DNA of 61,183 nucleotides from assembly GCA_902766885.1 (NCBI GenBank), contig CACXFS010000009.1:1-61183 (forward strand). Reading direction: 5' to 3'. Within the stretch, counting starts at the first letter, position 1; each line of letters starts with the position of its first letter. A program made the translations under genes and the position numbers. The notes under the pieces were generated by a model, which saw only the letters and a program-made list of their open reading frames with translations, was not told where the DNA came from and did no database searches. Source of the stretch: an uncultured Ruminococcus sp. (GTDB lineage Bacteria; Bacillota; Clostridia; Oscillospirales; Acutalibacteraceae). This document shows positions 1-9,103 of the stretch, piece by piece.

Positions 1-255
1 ACACTCAAAAATGAATGTACCAATGTTCAAAAGTTCCTTGACATTGTCAGGAAATATGTATGTGTTCAGGAACTGACGCCCGAGGTGCTGAGAACCTTCA
101 TCAGCAAGATTGTCGTTCACGAGCGCGAGAAAAAGAACAGCCAGACCTCTCCGCAACAAATCGACATCTATTTCCGCTACATCGGAACATTCGCTCTGCC
201 GAGCGAAATTATCCAAGCAGAAGAAAAAACGCATGACGAAAGGCGGACAGCTTGA
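1..255 (+). CDS. Serine site-specific recombinase, C-terminal fragment (DUF4368-like), cut by window start
   Basis: Frame 1 is open from the first base to a TGA at 253-255 and encodes 84 residues. The stretch ELTPEVLRTFISKIVVHERE followed by QIDIYFRYIGTF is the typical C-terminal tail (DUF4368) of large serine recombinases of Tn1549/ICE-type elements. The catalytic N-terminal domain lies outside the window. The gene runs toward the V-ATPase operon and ends 95 bp from the D subunit stop codon, so an integrated element probably borders the window on the left. Family assignment is from recognised sequence; whether the element is intact cannot be seen. Confidence 0.8.
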   Translation, partial: TLKNECTNVQKFLDIVRKYVCVQELTPEVLRTFISKIVVHEREKKNSQTSPQQIDIYFRYIGTFALPSEIIQAEEKTHDERRTA

Positions 256-265
256 ACTGTCCGCC
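242..265 (+). terminator. Perfect 9-bp inverted repeat over the recombinase stop codon
   Basis: The arms at 242-250 and 257-265 are exact reverse complements with a 6-nt loop that contains the TGA stop. No T-run follows, so it may be a 3'-end stabiliser or an element-end structure and not a classical terminator. Confidence 0.4.
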
Positions 266-349
266 CGCACATAAGGCACCGCATTAAACTGAAAACATCC
301 TTTTCGGAATCAGCCTAACGATGTCCCTTTTACTTTGCAATATAAAATT

Positions 350-1015
350 TTAAGCTGATTGTTCCTGACTTTCTTCCTTTGCTTTTTTAAAAGCGGCGTC
401 TTTCTGCTTTTTCTTCTTGATTACTTTAAGACGGCTGAATTCTTCTCTGTCTTTTTCGTCAAGTGCGTCGGAAATAAACTTTACCGTTTCTTCAAACTTC
501 GGAATCATAATATTTTTCAGAGCGTTTGCACGCTTCTGGGTTTTCTTGATAGAATCGGCAAGTCTGTAAACGCTGTTTTCAATTTCAGCAAGCTCTACTG
601 TGAGGTACTTAACCTCCGAAAATTTGTTGTAAACCTTGTCAATTGCGGAGTTTGTGGTCCTCAGTCCGTAGTGAAGAAAGTCGTGCTGCTGATGCTCTCC
701 GATTGTGAGAATCGGAATTTCAACGCCCATTACGCTGCGTGAGTCGAGCTTTAAGCTGTCCTCATAGGGGATAGAGTTTGAAATATCCTCGCAAAAGCCG
801 TTTGTCACGTTAGCTGTCTGCAAAGCAATGTATGCTTCCTCGTAAGCGCTGTCAATCTTCTGCTGAATAGCGTTTGCGTGGTCAATCAGCGTCATCATCT
901 CTCGGATAAGAATGTTGCGCTTTCTGTCGAGCAGTTCATATCCGACCTTTGCAAGAGCAAGCGACTTTTTGGTGTTCATCAGATTACCCTTGGTGGGTAC
1001 TGCCTGTACTGCCAT
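350..1015 (-). CDS. ntpD: V-type ATPase subunit D (central stalk)
   Basis: This 221-aa protein has the normal length and all-helical character of V-type subunit D, the coiled-coil rotor shaft that couples the A3B3 head to the membrane ring. The N-terminus MAVQAVPTKGNLMNTKKSLA and the following LLDRKRNILIREMM fit the family. The C-terminus is rich in Lys and Glu. It is the last gene of the operon, 25 bp after subunit B, with an AGGAG about 9 nt before the ATG. Identity is high by position and sequence. Confidence 0.95.
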   Translation of the reverse strand: MAVQAVPTKGNLMNTKKSLALAKVGYELLDRKRNILIREMMTLIDHANAIQQKIDSAYEEAYIALQTANVTNGFCEDISNSIPYEDSLKLDSRSVMGVEIPILTIGEHQQHDFLHYGLRTTNSAIDKVYNKFSEVKYLTVELAEIENSVYRLADSIKKTQKRANALKNIMIPKFEETVKFISDALDEKDREEFSRLKVIKKKKQKDAAFKKAKEESQEQSA

Positions 1016-1040
1016 ACACCTGAACTCCTTTCCTTACGGC

Positions 1041-2414
1041 TCAGCCTTTGTAGTACTTGTCAAGTATAGCGTCGTCAACACGGTCAAGCTCTGCTCTCGG
1101 AAGCGTTGAAAGCAATTCCCAGCCGAGGTCAAGACTCTGTTCAATGCTTCTGTTCTCGTTAAAGCCCTGATTTACAAACTTTGCCTCGAACAGCTTACCG
1201 AACTCAATGTACTTCTTGTCGGTAGGTGAAAGCTCCTCCTCGCCGATAACCGAAGCAAGCGACCTTGCGTCAATAACCTTTGCATAGGACGCAAAAAGCT
1301 GGTTTGCAAGCGACTGGTGGTCGCCTCTTGTGTAGCCTTCGCCGATACCGTCCTTCATAAGACGTGAAAGCGACGGAAGAACGCTTACGGGCGGGTAAAG
1401 TCCCTGTCCCTGAAGTGAACGGTCGAGAACTATCTGTCCCTCTGTGATATATCCCGTAAGGTCGGGAATAGGATGAGTAATATCATCGTTGGGCATTGTG
1501 AGAATCGGAATCTGCGTAACCGATCCGGAATGTCCCTTAATCATACCTGCACGCTCGTAAAGAGATGCAAGGTCGGAATAAAGATAACCGGGATAACCCT
1601 TACGTCCGGGAATTTCACCCTTTGACGAGGAAAACTCACGCAGAGCCTCGGCGTAGGATGTCATATCGGTCATAATTACAAGAATGTGCATATCAAGCTC
1701 GAAAGCAAGGTACTCTGCAATTGTAAGCGCACATCTCGGTGTAAGAGTTCTTTCGATAATCGGGTCGTTTGAAAGGTTCAAGAGCATAACAACTCTTGAA
1801 AGAACGCCGCTTTCTTCAAAGCTTCTTCTGAAATACTCAGCAACGTCCTTCTGAACGCCCATTGCGGCAAATACAACGCCGAAGTTTGTGCTGTCGGCAC
1901 CGCTGATTTTAGCCTGACGTACAATCTGTACGGCTAAATCATTGTGAGTCATACCTGTTCCGGAAAAAATCGGAAGTTTCTGACCTCTGATAAGCGTCAT
2001 AAGCGTGTCAATTGTCGAGATACCCGTGTTAATGTAGTTTTTCGGATATACTCGTGAAACAGGGTTAATCGGCGTACCGTTGATGTTTTCACGCTTTACG
2101 GGGAAAATATCGCCGAGTCCGTCAATCGGTCTGCCTGCACCGTCAAGCACACGTCCGATAATTTCGGGCGAAAGCGGCATTTCCATAGGATGTCCCGTAA
2201 GAGTAGTTCTTGTGTTCTTAAGGCTGATTCTTCTTGTGCCCTCAAAAACCTGAACAACAATTCTTTCGCCCTCGATCTGAACAACACGTCCCTGTCGGGT
2301 TGTGCCGTTTTCAAGGCGGATGTCTACTATTTCTTCATTGGAAACGCCCTTAACGCCGTCCATTACGATAAGCGAGCCGTTAATTTCCTTTACGCCTACA
2401 TAATTTATTATCAT
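1041..2414 (-). CDS. ntpB: V-type ATPase subunit B (non-catalytic head subunit)
   Basis: A 457-aa protein of the usual size for V/A-type subunit B, which alternates with subunit A in the cytoplasmic hexamer and lacks a functional P-loop. Recognisable family segments include [19 protein letters not shown], the [25 protein letters not shown] region and [20 protein letters not shown]. The start ATG is preceded by AAGGAGG. It lies 14 bp downstream of subunit A and 25 bp upstream of D. Confidence 0.97.
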   Translation of the reverse strand: MIINYVGVKEINGSLIVMDGVKGVSNEEIVDIRLENGTTRQGRVVQIEGERIVVQVFEGTRRISLKNTRTTLTGHPMEMPLSPEIIGRVLDGAGRPIDGLGDIFPVKRENINGTPINPVSRVYPKNYINTGISTIDTLMTLIRGQKLPIFSGTGMTHNDLAVQIVRQAKISGADSTNFGVVFAAMGVQKDVAEYFRRSFEESGVLSRVVMLLNLSNDPIIERTLTPRCALTIAEYLAFELDMHILVIMTDMTSYAEALREFSSSKGEIPGRKGYPGYLYSDLASLYERAGMIKGHSGSVTQIPILTMPNDDITHPIPDLTGYITEGQIVLDRSLQGQGLYPPVSVLPSLSRLMKDGIGEGYTRGDHQSLANQLFASYAKVIDARSLASVIGEEELSPTDKKYIEFGKLFEAKFVNQGFNENRSIEQSLDLGWELLSTLPRAELDRVDDAILDKYYKG

Positions 2415-2428
2415 TGTGCGTTTCCTCC

Positions 2429-4186
2429 TTATTTAAGTAGTGAAGCAAGCTTTTCGTCGATTTCCTTGATGTAATCATCGAACATTTCGGGCTTGCTGTT
2501 TGGAATGTCATACTTCATCTTTGTCAGCTTGTCAAAGAGTCCAAGATTCAGAACCTTTGAAAGCGGAATTTCCTTTGCAACGATTTCCTTTGCTTTTTTG
2601 TAAAGGTGAAGTATTGTTTTCATCATAAGCTTCTGCTTTTCAAGCGGAACGAATGTATCGTCAGCGTGGAAAGCGTTCTGCTGTAAGAATCCTACTCTGA
2701 TAACTCTTGCAGTTTCAATTACAAGCTTCTGGTCGTCGGGAAGAACGTCCGAGCCGATGAGCTTTACGATTTCCATAAGCGAGCTTTCTTCCTGCAAAAG
2801 TGCGCTTATTCTGTTGCGGTATTCAACAAAGTCCTCGCCGAGATTCTCTTTAAACCACGGGTCAAGGTCGTTGAAATATTCGCTGTAGCTCTGCATCCAG
2901 TTGATTGCAGGGTAGTGTCTTGAATAAGCGAGCGACTTGTCGAGCGCCCAGAAACAGCGTGTGAAACGCTTTGTGTTCTGCGTAACAGGCTCAGAGAAGT
3001 CGGAGCCCTGCGGAGAAACCGCACCGATAAGCGTTACCGAGCCTTCGCCGCCGCTGAGTACGTCTGCACGTCCGCCTCTTTCGTAGAACTCTGCAAGACG
3101 TGAGGGAAGATAAGCAGGAAAGCCTTCTTCGGCAGGCATTTCTTCAAGTCTGCCAGAGATTTCACGCAGAGCCTCTGCCCAACGTGAAGTTGAGTCAGCC
3201 ATCATAGCAACGTGGTAGCCCATATCTCTGTAATATTCGCCGAGCGTTATACCTGTGTAGATTGAAGCCTCACGAGCCGCAACCGGCATATTTGAGGTGT
3301 TTGCGATAAGTACCGTTCTGTCGGTCATAGGGCGCTGTGACTTCGGGTCGATAAGCTCCGAGAATTCCTCAAGAACCTGACTCATCTCGTTGCCACGCTC
3401 ACCGCAGCCGACGTAAATAATAATATCAGCGTCGCACCACTTTGCAAGCTGGTGCTGAGTCATTGTTTTGCCTGTTCCGAATCCGCCGGGTATTGCGGCT
3501 GTACCGCCCTTTGCAATCGGGAAAAGCGTGTCGATTACACGCTGACCTGTGATAAGCGGAACAGAAGAAGTAAGGCGGTTTTTAACGGGACGTGAAGTTC
3601 TGATAGGCCACTTCTGGCAGAGGGTGAGGCTGTGCTCTACACCCTCGTCGTCCTTGATTACAACTATTGTATCAAAAAGTTTGTAGTCGCCGTCGGGCAT
3701 AACCTTTGTTACAACACCCGAAAGTTCGGGGTGCACCATAAGCCTGTGCTCAATAATCGGAGTTTCGGGGAGCGTTGCGTAAATCTGACCGCCCTCGAGT
3801 CTGTCGCCGACCTTTACCTTCATTGTGACGTTCCACAGCTTGTTTTCATCAAGCGAAGATACGGAAGCACCACGGTTGATGAATGCGCCCGACTGCTCCT
3901 CAATAGCCTTTAAGGGACGTTCAATTCCGTCAAAAATATTATCAATAATACCCGGTCCCAAAAGCACGTTCATAGGTGCTCCCGTACCCCTTACAGGGTC
4001 GCCGGGCTTAAGACCTGTTGTTTCCTCGTAAACCTGAATGGTAGTAAAATCATCGGTGATACCGATAACCTCGCCGACAAGATTCTGCTCTCCGACGTGA
4101 ACCATTTCCATCATCTCGAAGCAGTCGGCTTGCTTTACGGTAACAACAGGACCGTTAATTCCGTATATAACATTGTTGTTTTCCAT
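2429..4186 (-). CDS. ntpA: V-type ATPase catalytic subunit A
   Basis: A 585-aa catalytic subunit that hydrolyses or synthesises ATP at the A/B interface. The Walker A motif GGFGTGKT is at about residues 234-241. The family-specific 'non-homologous' insert (residues ~110-200, with the segment [20 protein letters not shown]) separates it from F-type beta subunits. The segment [20 protein letters not shown] carries the conserved nucleotide-site residues. Full length, no damage seen. It follows subunit E by 44 bp. Confidence 0.97.
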   Translation of the reverse strand: MENNNVIYGINGPVVTVKQADCFEMMEMVHVGEQNLVGEVIGITDDFTTIQVYEETTGLKPGDPVRGTGAPMNVLLGPGIIDNIFDGIERPLKAIEEQSGAFINRGASVSSLDENKLWNVTMKVKVGDRLEGGQIYATLPETPIIEHRLMVHPELSGVVTKVMPDGDYKLFDTIVVIKDDEGVEHSLTLCQKWPIRTSRPVKNRLTSSVPLITGQRVIDTLFPIAKGGTAAIPGGFGTGKTMTQHQLAKWCDADIIIYVGCGERGNEMSQVLEEFSELIDPKSQRPMTDRTVLIANTSNMPVAAREASIYTGITLGEYYRDMGYHVAMMADSTSRWAEALREISGRLEEMPAEEGFPAYLPSRLAEFYERGGRADVLSGGEGSVTLIGAVSPQGSDFSEPVTQNTKRFTRCFWALDKSLAYSRHYPAINWMQSYSEYFNDLDPWFKENLGEDFVEYRNRISALLQEESSLMEIVKLIGSDVLPDDQKLVIETARVIRVGFLQQNAFHADDTFVPLEKQKLMMKTILHLYKKAKEIVAKEIPLSKVLNLGLFDKLTKMKYDIPNSKPEMFDDYIKEIDEKLASLLK

Positions 4187-4230
4187 TTATATTACCATCT
4201 CTTTCGGTGAAATTAACAGTTGTTTGAAAA

Positions 4231-4824
4231 TCAAAGCACGCTGAGTCCTGAATTTTCGATAAACCATTCTCTCTGTGCATAGAGCTTGCTGTCAAGCGTT
4301 TCGTCAGCCACAATGCTGAGAGCCTTGCAGTAGCCCTTTATGCCGCCGATTTTAATTGTTTTATCGGTGCAAACTTCTGTTTCGCCGCTGAAAAGCGCTT
4401 TGAGTTTGTCTGCAAAACCCATATCCTTTTCATTTAAGTAAAGAGTACAGCTTTCGCTGCCGAAAAGAGCGGCAACATTTTTTGCATTTTCCAAAAGCTT
4501 TTCGGAATACTCGGCTGTTTTGGTGTATAGGGCAAGCTTTTCTTCCGCTTTCTTAAACACGCTGTCGGTCATTTCGGCTCTTTCAAGAAAGAGCTTTTTC
4601 TGACCTTCCTGCGTAAGCTTTGCAAGTCTTGAGGTTTCTTCGTTGCGCTTGGCTTCAAGCCTATCCTTGATAAGCTTTTCACTGTCGTACTTTGCCTTTT
4701 TCTCGGCTTCTTTGATTTTTTCCTCTTTTAACTGCTCAACCTCGGTACGCATGGCGTTTCTCTGCTCGTCAGCGTATTTTTTTATGGCTTTAAGAAAGTT
4801 ATCCGTTTTTGCTGTTTTGTCCAT
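4231..4824 (-). CDS. ntpE: V-type ATPase subunit E (peripheral stalk)
   Basis: A 197-aa protein with a long charged N-terminal coiled coil (residues ~10-100, rich in K/E/R) and a compact C-terminal half. This matches peripheral-stalk subunit E, which pairs with a G/H-type helix to hold the head against rotation. The G/H partner is the short coiled-coil gene at the start of the ATPase cluster. It sits between F and A, as in other Clostridia-type operons. The sequence is divergent, so the call leans partly on position. Confidence 0.88.
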   Translation of the reverse strand: MDKTAKTDNFLKAIKKYADEQRNAMRTEVEQLKEEKIKEAEKKAKYDSEKLIKDRLEAKRNEETSRLAKLTQEGQKKLFLERAEMTDSVFKKAEEKLALYTKTAEYSEKLLENAKNVAALFGSESCTLYLNEKDMGFADKLKALFSGETEVCTDKTIKIGGIKGYCKALSIVADETLDSKLYAQREWFIENSGLSVL

Positions 4825-4859
4825 ATATATAACCTCTTTAGCAAATCAATTTGCGATAA

Positions 4860-5168
4860 TCAGAGCTTAACTCCGATAGCGTCCTGAACGTACTTTGTAA
4901 TACTGTCCTTTGTTCTTCCGTTGCCGTGACGGTCGGGAATTTCAACAATAAGCGGCTGCTTTCGGTTTAATTTAAGCTCATATACAAGGTCGGGGCAGAG
5001 AGCGACAAGGTGCTCCGTCATTAAAATAACGGCGATGTCTTCTCTGTTCATTGCGTTTGTAAGCTCACGGCGAACGTCCTCATCTTCGTGAACGACAACA
5101 CCCTCAATGCCTGCAAAGCGCATACCCATTTTTGTATCAACATTATCACTTATAAGAAAAAATTTCAT
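4860..5168 (-). CDS. ntpG: V-type ATPase subunit F (central stalk; NtpG type)
   Basis: A 102-aa Rossmann-like protein beginning MKFFLISDNVDTKMGMRFAG, with IAVILMTEHLV in the middle and PLIVEIPDRHG near the end; all three are typical of subunit F, which binds subunit D in the rotor. The ATG has AAAAGG upstream. It is 29 bp downstream of subunit K and 35 bp upstream of E. Confidence 0.93.
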   Translation of the reverse strand: MKFFLISDNVDTKMGMRFAGIEGVVVHEDEDVRRELTNAMNREDIAVILMTEHLVALCPDLVYELKLNRKQPLIVEIPDRHGNGRTKDSITKYVQDAIGVKL

Positions 5169-5197
5169 AGTATCAAATCCTTTTCAGTCCGGATTTA

Positions 5198-5626
5198 TCA
5201 GCCGACCGAGGAGATAATCATAATTGAAATAAGCATACCGTAAAGTGCGATACCTTCGCCGAGAGCAACGAAGATGATAGCCTTACCAAATGCCTTGGGG
5301 TCCTCGCTTGTTGCGCCGATTGCGGCAGGAGCTGCGTTACCAACGGCAATACCGCCGCCGATGCAGGAAAGACCTGTTGCAACTGCTGCGCCGATGTAAG
5401 CCATACCGCTTGCAGCAGCCGAAGCTGAAGCAGCGTCCTCTGTAGCTGCGCCTGCAACTAACGGACAAACAAAACAAATTGCAAATACTGCTGCGAAAGA
5501 AGCAAGCTGCATTAAAACAGTTTTCTTTCTGCTTTTGCCTTTTTCAAAAGCCTTAACGGCAATGAATACGGAAACAATAAGAAATACAACGGGAAGTGCA
5601 AGCATTAATAAATTGAAAAGTAACAT
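5198..5626 (-). CDS. ntpK: V-type ATPase subunit K (membrane rotor ring)
   Basis: A hydrophobic proteolipid of 142 aa with four predicted membrane helices. The C-terminal hairpin holds GGGIAVGNAAPAAIGA and the ion-binding helix VALGEGIALYGMLIS with a buried Glu. The N-terminal hairpin shows no matching carboxylate, as is common after c-subunit duplication. I start at the ATG at 5626, because the upstream in-frame ATG at 5641 would place the strong GGAGG (5635-5639) inside the coding region. Whether Na+ or H+ is carried cannot be decided from sequence alone. Confidence 0.93.
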   Translation of the reverse strand: MLLFNLLMLALPVVFLIVSVFIAVKAFEKGKSRKKTVLMQLASFAAVFAICFVCPLVAGAATEDAASASAAASGMAYIGAAVATGLSCIGGGIAVGNAAPAAIGATSEDPKAFGKAIIFVALGEGIALYGMLISIMIISSVG

Positions 5627-5645
5627 AGTAAATTCCTCCAAAAAA

Positions 5646-7580
5646 TTATTCTGTTATTAATTTAACAGGCTCATAAGGTCTGCCTTCGCCCGAGTAGAAA
5701 CGGCTGAACATTTCGTAATATTCAAGACGAAGTACCTGAATTGCAACAAGCAAAGCCTCAAGAACCATAACGAGTGCGTTTCCGAAAACGACAATCGGCC
5801 AGTAGCCGACTCCGCCGACGGTTTCTGCGAGCACAAACACAACCATCATCATACCTGCGTGAACAAGAACGAATGCGCCCACACGCAGAAAGCTCATTGT
5901 GTTCGTGACATAGCTTAAAATAACCTCAATGGACTCAAAAAGATTTTCAACGATATATCCGCCCCAGCTTTCGGGCTTCCAGTCGGGCTCGCCGTTTACG
6001 AGATTTGTAAGCGGTTCGCCGAAGAAGATAAGGATAAACGGAAGAACAATCAGACAAAGCACATAGGGGAGAGTGAGAGTGTTAAGTCCGAGGAACAACT
6101 GTCCCACAAGTCCGAATACAACCGAGCCGTAGAAAACAATTCCTGCAACTCCGCTTGTACTGAACAGCGCACGTCCGTAATTTTTCTGTCTGATTGAGGT
6201 GTAAACATTAAGAAACATTGCTATTATCAGAAGCAGAACGCCAATGCCGATAGCCGACATAATGATTGTGTTGGTGTTCTGCGATGCCATAACCTCAAAC
6301 GGCTTTTCTTCAAGTCCGAAAAGCGCCTTGTACATCGGGTCGAGCAGATGCTCAAATCCGAAAACGCTTCCGAAGAAAGTGCCGAACACAGCCGATGAAA
6401 TTCCGCATGGGAAAAGAATTTTGCCGATTTTCATTTTCTTTAACTTCCACATCAGAAGTCCTGCAATTGAAAGGCAGATTCCCTGTCCCAAGTCGGCAAA
6501 CATAATTCCGAAAATTATGATGTAGGTTATTGCAATAAACAGCGACGGGTCAATTTCGTTGTATTTCGGTACGCCGTACATTTCGGTGTAGAACTCAAAC
6601 GGCTTTGCAAGGAAGCAGTTTCTGAGTTTTACGGGCGGAGATTTTTCAATTTCCTTTTTAGCGTCCGAAAGCTCAACGCTTACACTGCTGATTTTTTTCA
6701 GCCTGCGCTTTAGCGGCTTTGCAAATTCTGTAGGAACCCAGCCGACTATGATAAAGCTTCTGTTATATTGCAGTGCCTTTGTGCGTATTTTTGCGTAAAG
6801 GTAAAGCTCCTCAAGCTTTGAAAGATACCTTGTTATACGTTCGGCATGCATATCAAGATAGCTGTCAAGCCTTTTCTGCGACTCAGCTAATTTTGTTTCG
6901 AGTTTCGGAACAAGCTCCTGAAGCTTCTGAAGATGAACTCTCGGAGTGTCGTTAACGCCTAAAACATCGCATTTTTCAAAGTACAGTCCCGAAAAAATCC
7001 TGTCGATTTCACCGCAATTGTCAATCGGAGCAAAATAAACGCCCCAGTAATGCGATTTATCTTCACTGCATATTGTGAAGTCAACATAGGGATTGTCCTT
7101 GTAAGCAGAAAGCTTTTCGTAGCTTTCCTTAGGAAGTCTGCCAAAACGGGTTTTAAGGTACTTAAGCGTCAGAAGCTTTTCGGTTTCAACGCCGAGTCCG
7201 ACAAAATGCTTTGTGTCGTTAAGGCTTTCCTTTGCTTCAATAAGCTGTTCGGATACAAACTCCCTGTCGTCTACGAGAGCGTCAATTTCTTTTGCAGTGT
7301 TAGTTGCAAAAATTTCCATTTCCTTAAAGCTCGGATTAAAGTCGCTTACGTCAATCAGCGGAAATTTACGCTTTGTAAGTCCTATCGACGCCTTAAGGTT
7401 GGTGAGTGGTTCAGCGTAGATGTTTTTTGTCTGCAGGTGTGTAAAATTCTTTGTGTTACTGTAAAAAGCAGGAACATCGTCGGGATGAAACACACCCGAT
7501 TCACCAAGAACCGAAATAACGTCGTCAATATCGTCAACAACGCCGATGACGTTTACGGCCTGCATGGTTGATACAGCCAA
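5646..7580 (-). CDS. ntpI: V-type ATPase subunit I (stator membrane subunit)
   Basis: A 644-aa protein with a soluble N-terminal half rich in coiled coil (residues ~1-330) and a C-terminal half with about seven to eight membrane helices, starting near SLFIAITYIIIFGIMFADLG. This is the a-subunit equivalent that forms the ion half-channels. The helix region ENLFESIEVILSYVTNTMSF holds the conserved Glu-rich and Ser/Thr positions. The start is a TTG at 7580 with GAGGTGA 7 nt upstream; MAVSTMQAVNVIG fits the family N-terminus better than the later ATG. Confidence 0.95.
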   Translation of the reverse strand: MAVSTMQAVNVIGVVDDIDDVISVLGESGVFHPDDVPAFYSNTKNFTHLQTKNIYAEPLTNLKASIGLTKRKFPLIDVSDFNPSFKEMEIFATNTAKEIDALVDDREFVSEQLIEAKESLNDTKHFVGLGVETEKLLTLKYLKTRFGRLPKESYEKLSAYKDNPYVDFTICSEDKSHYWGVYFAPIDNCGEIDRIFSGLYFEKCDVLGVNDTPRVHLQKLQELVPKLETKLAESQKRLDSYLDMHAERITRYLSKLEELYLYAKIRTKALQYNRSFIIVGWVPTEFAKPLKRRLKKISSVSVELSDAKKEIEKSPPVKLRNCFLAKPFEFYTEMYGVPKYNEIDPSLFIAITYIIIFGIMFADLGQGICLSIAGLLMWKLKKMKIGKILFPCGISSAVFGTFFGSVFGFEHLLDPMYKALFGLEEKPFEVMASQNTNTIIMSAIGIGVLLLIIAMFLNVYTSIRQKNYGRALFSTSGVAGIVFYGSVVFGLVGQLFLGLNTLTLPYVLCLIVLPFILIFFGEPLTNLVNGEPDWKPESWGGYIVENLFESIEVILSYVTNTMSFLRVGAFVLVHAGMMMVVFVLAETVGGVGYWPIVVFGNALVMVLEALLVAIQVLRLEYYEMFSRFYSGEGRPYEPVKLITE

Positions 7581-7614
7581 GTTAAAATCACCTCTTTATG
7601 AGAGTCAAGCTTAA

Positions 7615-8649
7615 TCAGTAGATAAGCAATGACTGTATTAATTTAGTATCAAGCTTATATCTTACTCCCTCAATAAGGCTGACAACGTTCATCAGCTCGA
7701 TTTCGGAAATAAACATATAAGACAGCATAACTACAGACGGATTGTTGGAAAAATGCATATTTTTTCTTGCCAGCCTGTACTTAACTCTCGGACTGATGTC
7801 GCTTGCATAAACGTAGCCGATTTTGTCAATCAACTTGCCGTTGTGCGTTGACTGCATAATTGAAAAGACCTCAGCCGAGGATTCCGCCCTGCACATCATA
7901 TCAATCGCCTTGGGACTGATGTCGCAGTAATTGAGCAGAAGATTTGATTTGATAGCGTCGGGGGAGAGATTGTAATACTTTTTAAGTCTTAAAATCCTTG
8001 AAAAAATATTATAATCGTTTATGGTAAGGAAAAACGAGGTAAGCTCCTGTCTTTCACTGCCTTTTGTGTTTTTCTTGATTATGTTAAGCAGATTTGCAAA
8101 AACAAAATCGTAAAGCTTGTTTTCAATCTCGGAAATATGAAGCCGTCCTTTTTCGTCGGGCGAACAGCTCTTGAGTATTTCATAATACGGAGAGTCTGAA
8201 AGTACCTTTAAAAATTCTTCATAATTCTTTGCATTTGCAAGCCTGTCAATATCAATTTCCGTGTGCTTAGAAAAGTATGCGGGGAACTGATAGATAAATT
8301 TTTCGGTTGAATTGGAGTTAAGCAGAATTAAAAATCTGACAATCTGCTCAACCTCAATTGTTTCGATGACATATTGAGAAAATCCCGAGCTTACGCTTGA
8401 ATCGTACCTGCAAAGCGAATCAAATTCGTAGAAAAGATTCTGCCTCAGCATTGCTTCAAGCCGTCCTCTGTGGACATCTCTTTCGTTAATGTCACGAAGC
8501 GCAGCCGAATAGTGTGTATATGATTTTAAATATGACATAACCTCTGCAACGCTCTGGCAGGCAAGCAGACTTGTGTAGTCTTTTTCGGTAAGTCGCTTAC
8601 CGAATTTTGCCCTTGCTTTTGTCAGAACGGCGAAAGAAGTGTTTGACAT
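7615..8649 (-). CDS. ntpC: V-type ATPase subunit C (ring-stalk connector)
   Basis: About 344 aa, all-helical, without membrane segments. The start MSNTSFAVLTKARAKFGKRL with LTEKDYTSLL and the recurrent YFSKHTEIDID/NDYNIFSRILRLKKYYNL blocks fit subunit C (AtpC/d), which links the rotor shaft to the K ring. Two starts are possible: a GTG at 8658 (3 nt after GGAGG) and the ATG at 8649 (12 nt after). I prefer the ATG. It precedes subunit I by 34 bp. Confidence 0.9.
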   Translation of the reverse strand: MSNTSFAVLTKARAKFGKRLTEKDYTSLLACQSVAEVMSYLKSYTHYSAALRDINERDVHRGRLEAMLRQNLFYEFDSLCRYDSSVSSGFSQYVIETIEVEQIVRFLILLNSNSTEKFIYQFPAYFSKHTEIDIDRLANAKNYEEFLKVLSDSPYYEILKSCSPDEKGRLHISEIENKLYDFVFANLLNIIKKNTKGSERQELTSFFLTINDYNIFSRILRLKKYYNLSPDAIKSNLLLNYCDISPKAIDMMCRAESSAEVFSIMQSTHNGKLIDKIGYVYASDISPRVKYRLARKNMHFSNNPSVVMLSYMFISEIELMNVVSLIEGVRYKLDTKLIQSLLIY

Positions 8650-8690
8650 AATCTGCACACACCTCCCGATAAAAATTGTTTTGATTATTC

Positions 8691-8772
8691 ATACTAATAC
8701 CTAATAAAAAGCAGACAATCTTTGCGACCTAATTTCCGCAAATATAAATCTACTTTCTATCAGGAATTAGTA
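8691..8772. repeat. Possible decayed copy of the 41022-41180 repeat element
   Basis: Positions 8691-8710 match the terminal inverted repeat of the 41022-41180 element at about 17 of 20 bases (core ACTAATACCTAAT). The sequence at 8761-8772 is nearly its inverse. The span covers the gap between ATPase genes and the last codons of the G/H-like subunit. The central part is unrelated or lost, so this is a weak call. Confidence 0.35.
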
Positions 8773-9077
8773 TCAAGCGTGCGGCTTACTATTGCGTCAA
8801 CCCACTTGTCGCAGTTTTGCTCGTAGTCTGACTGCAGCTTGATATGAGCCGATTTCTGTTTGTTCTGGATTTCCTCCCAGAGCTTTTCGGCTTTCTTTTC
8901 CTCCAAAGAATCGTTGCGCTTAACGGTTTCAAGTGCGTCCTTCATATAGCTGTCGTAGATTTTCTGAGTTTCCTCATCAATCTTTTTTGCAAGCTCTTCC
9001 TTTTCTTTAAGGGCGCTTTCCTCCATTGCCTTAGCTTCGTTGTCGGCATCAACAATCTTTTTAATCATATTTTCCAA
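8760..9077 (-). CDS. V-type ATPase G/H-like peripheral-stalk subunit
   Basis: A 105-aa protein, almost entirely charged coiled coil, with no membrane segment. It starts at a TTG (9077) 9 nt after GGAGG; the alternative ATG at 9068 is too far away. As the first ATPase gene of the cluster it occupies the place of ntpF/ahaH, whose product forms a heterodimeric stator stalk with subunit E. Sequence identity in such coiled coils is low, so the assignment rests on length, composition and position. The last residues (DTNS) may derive from a decayed repeat. Confidence 0.75.
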   Translation of the reverse strand: MENMIKKIVDADNEAKAMEESALKEKEELAKKIDEETQKIYDSYMKDALETVKRNDSLEEKKAEKLWEEIQNKQKSAHIKLQSDYEQNCDKWVDAIVSRTLDTNS

Positions 9078-9103
9078 ACAGTAACACCTCCGGAAAAAAT
9101 CAA

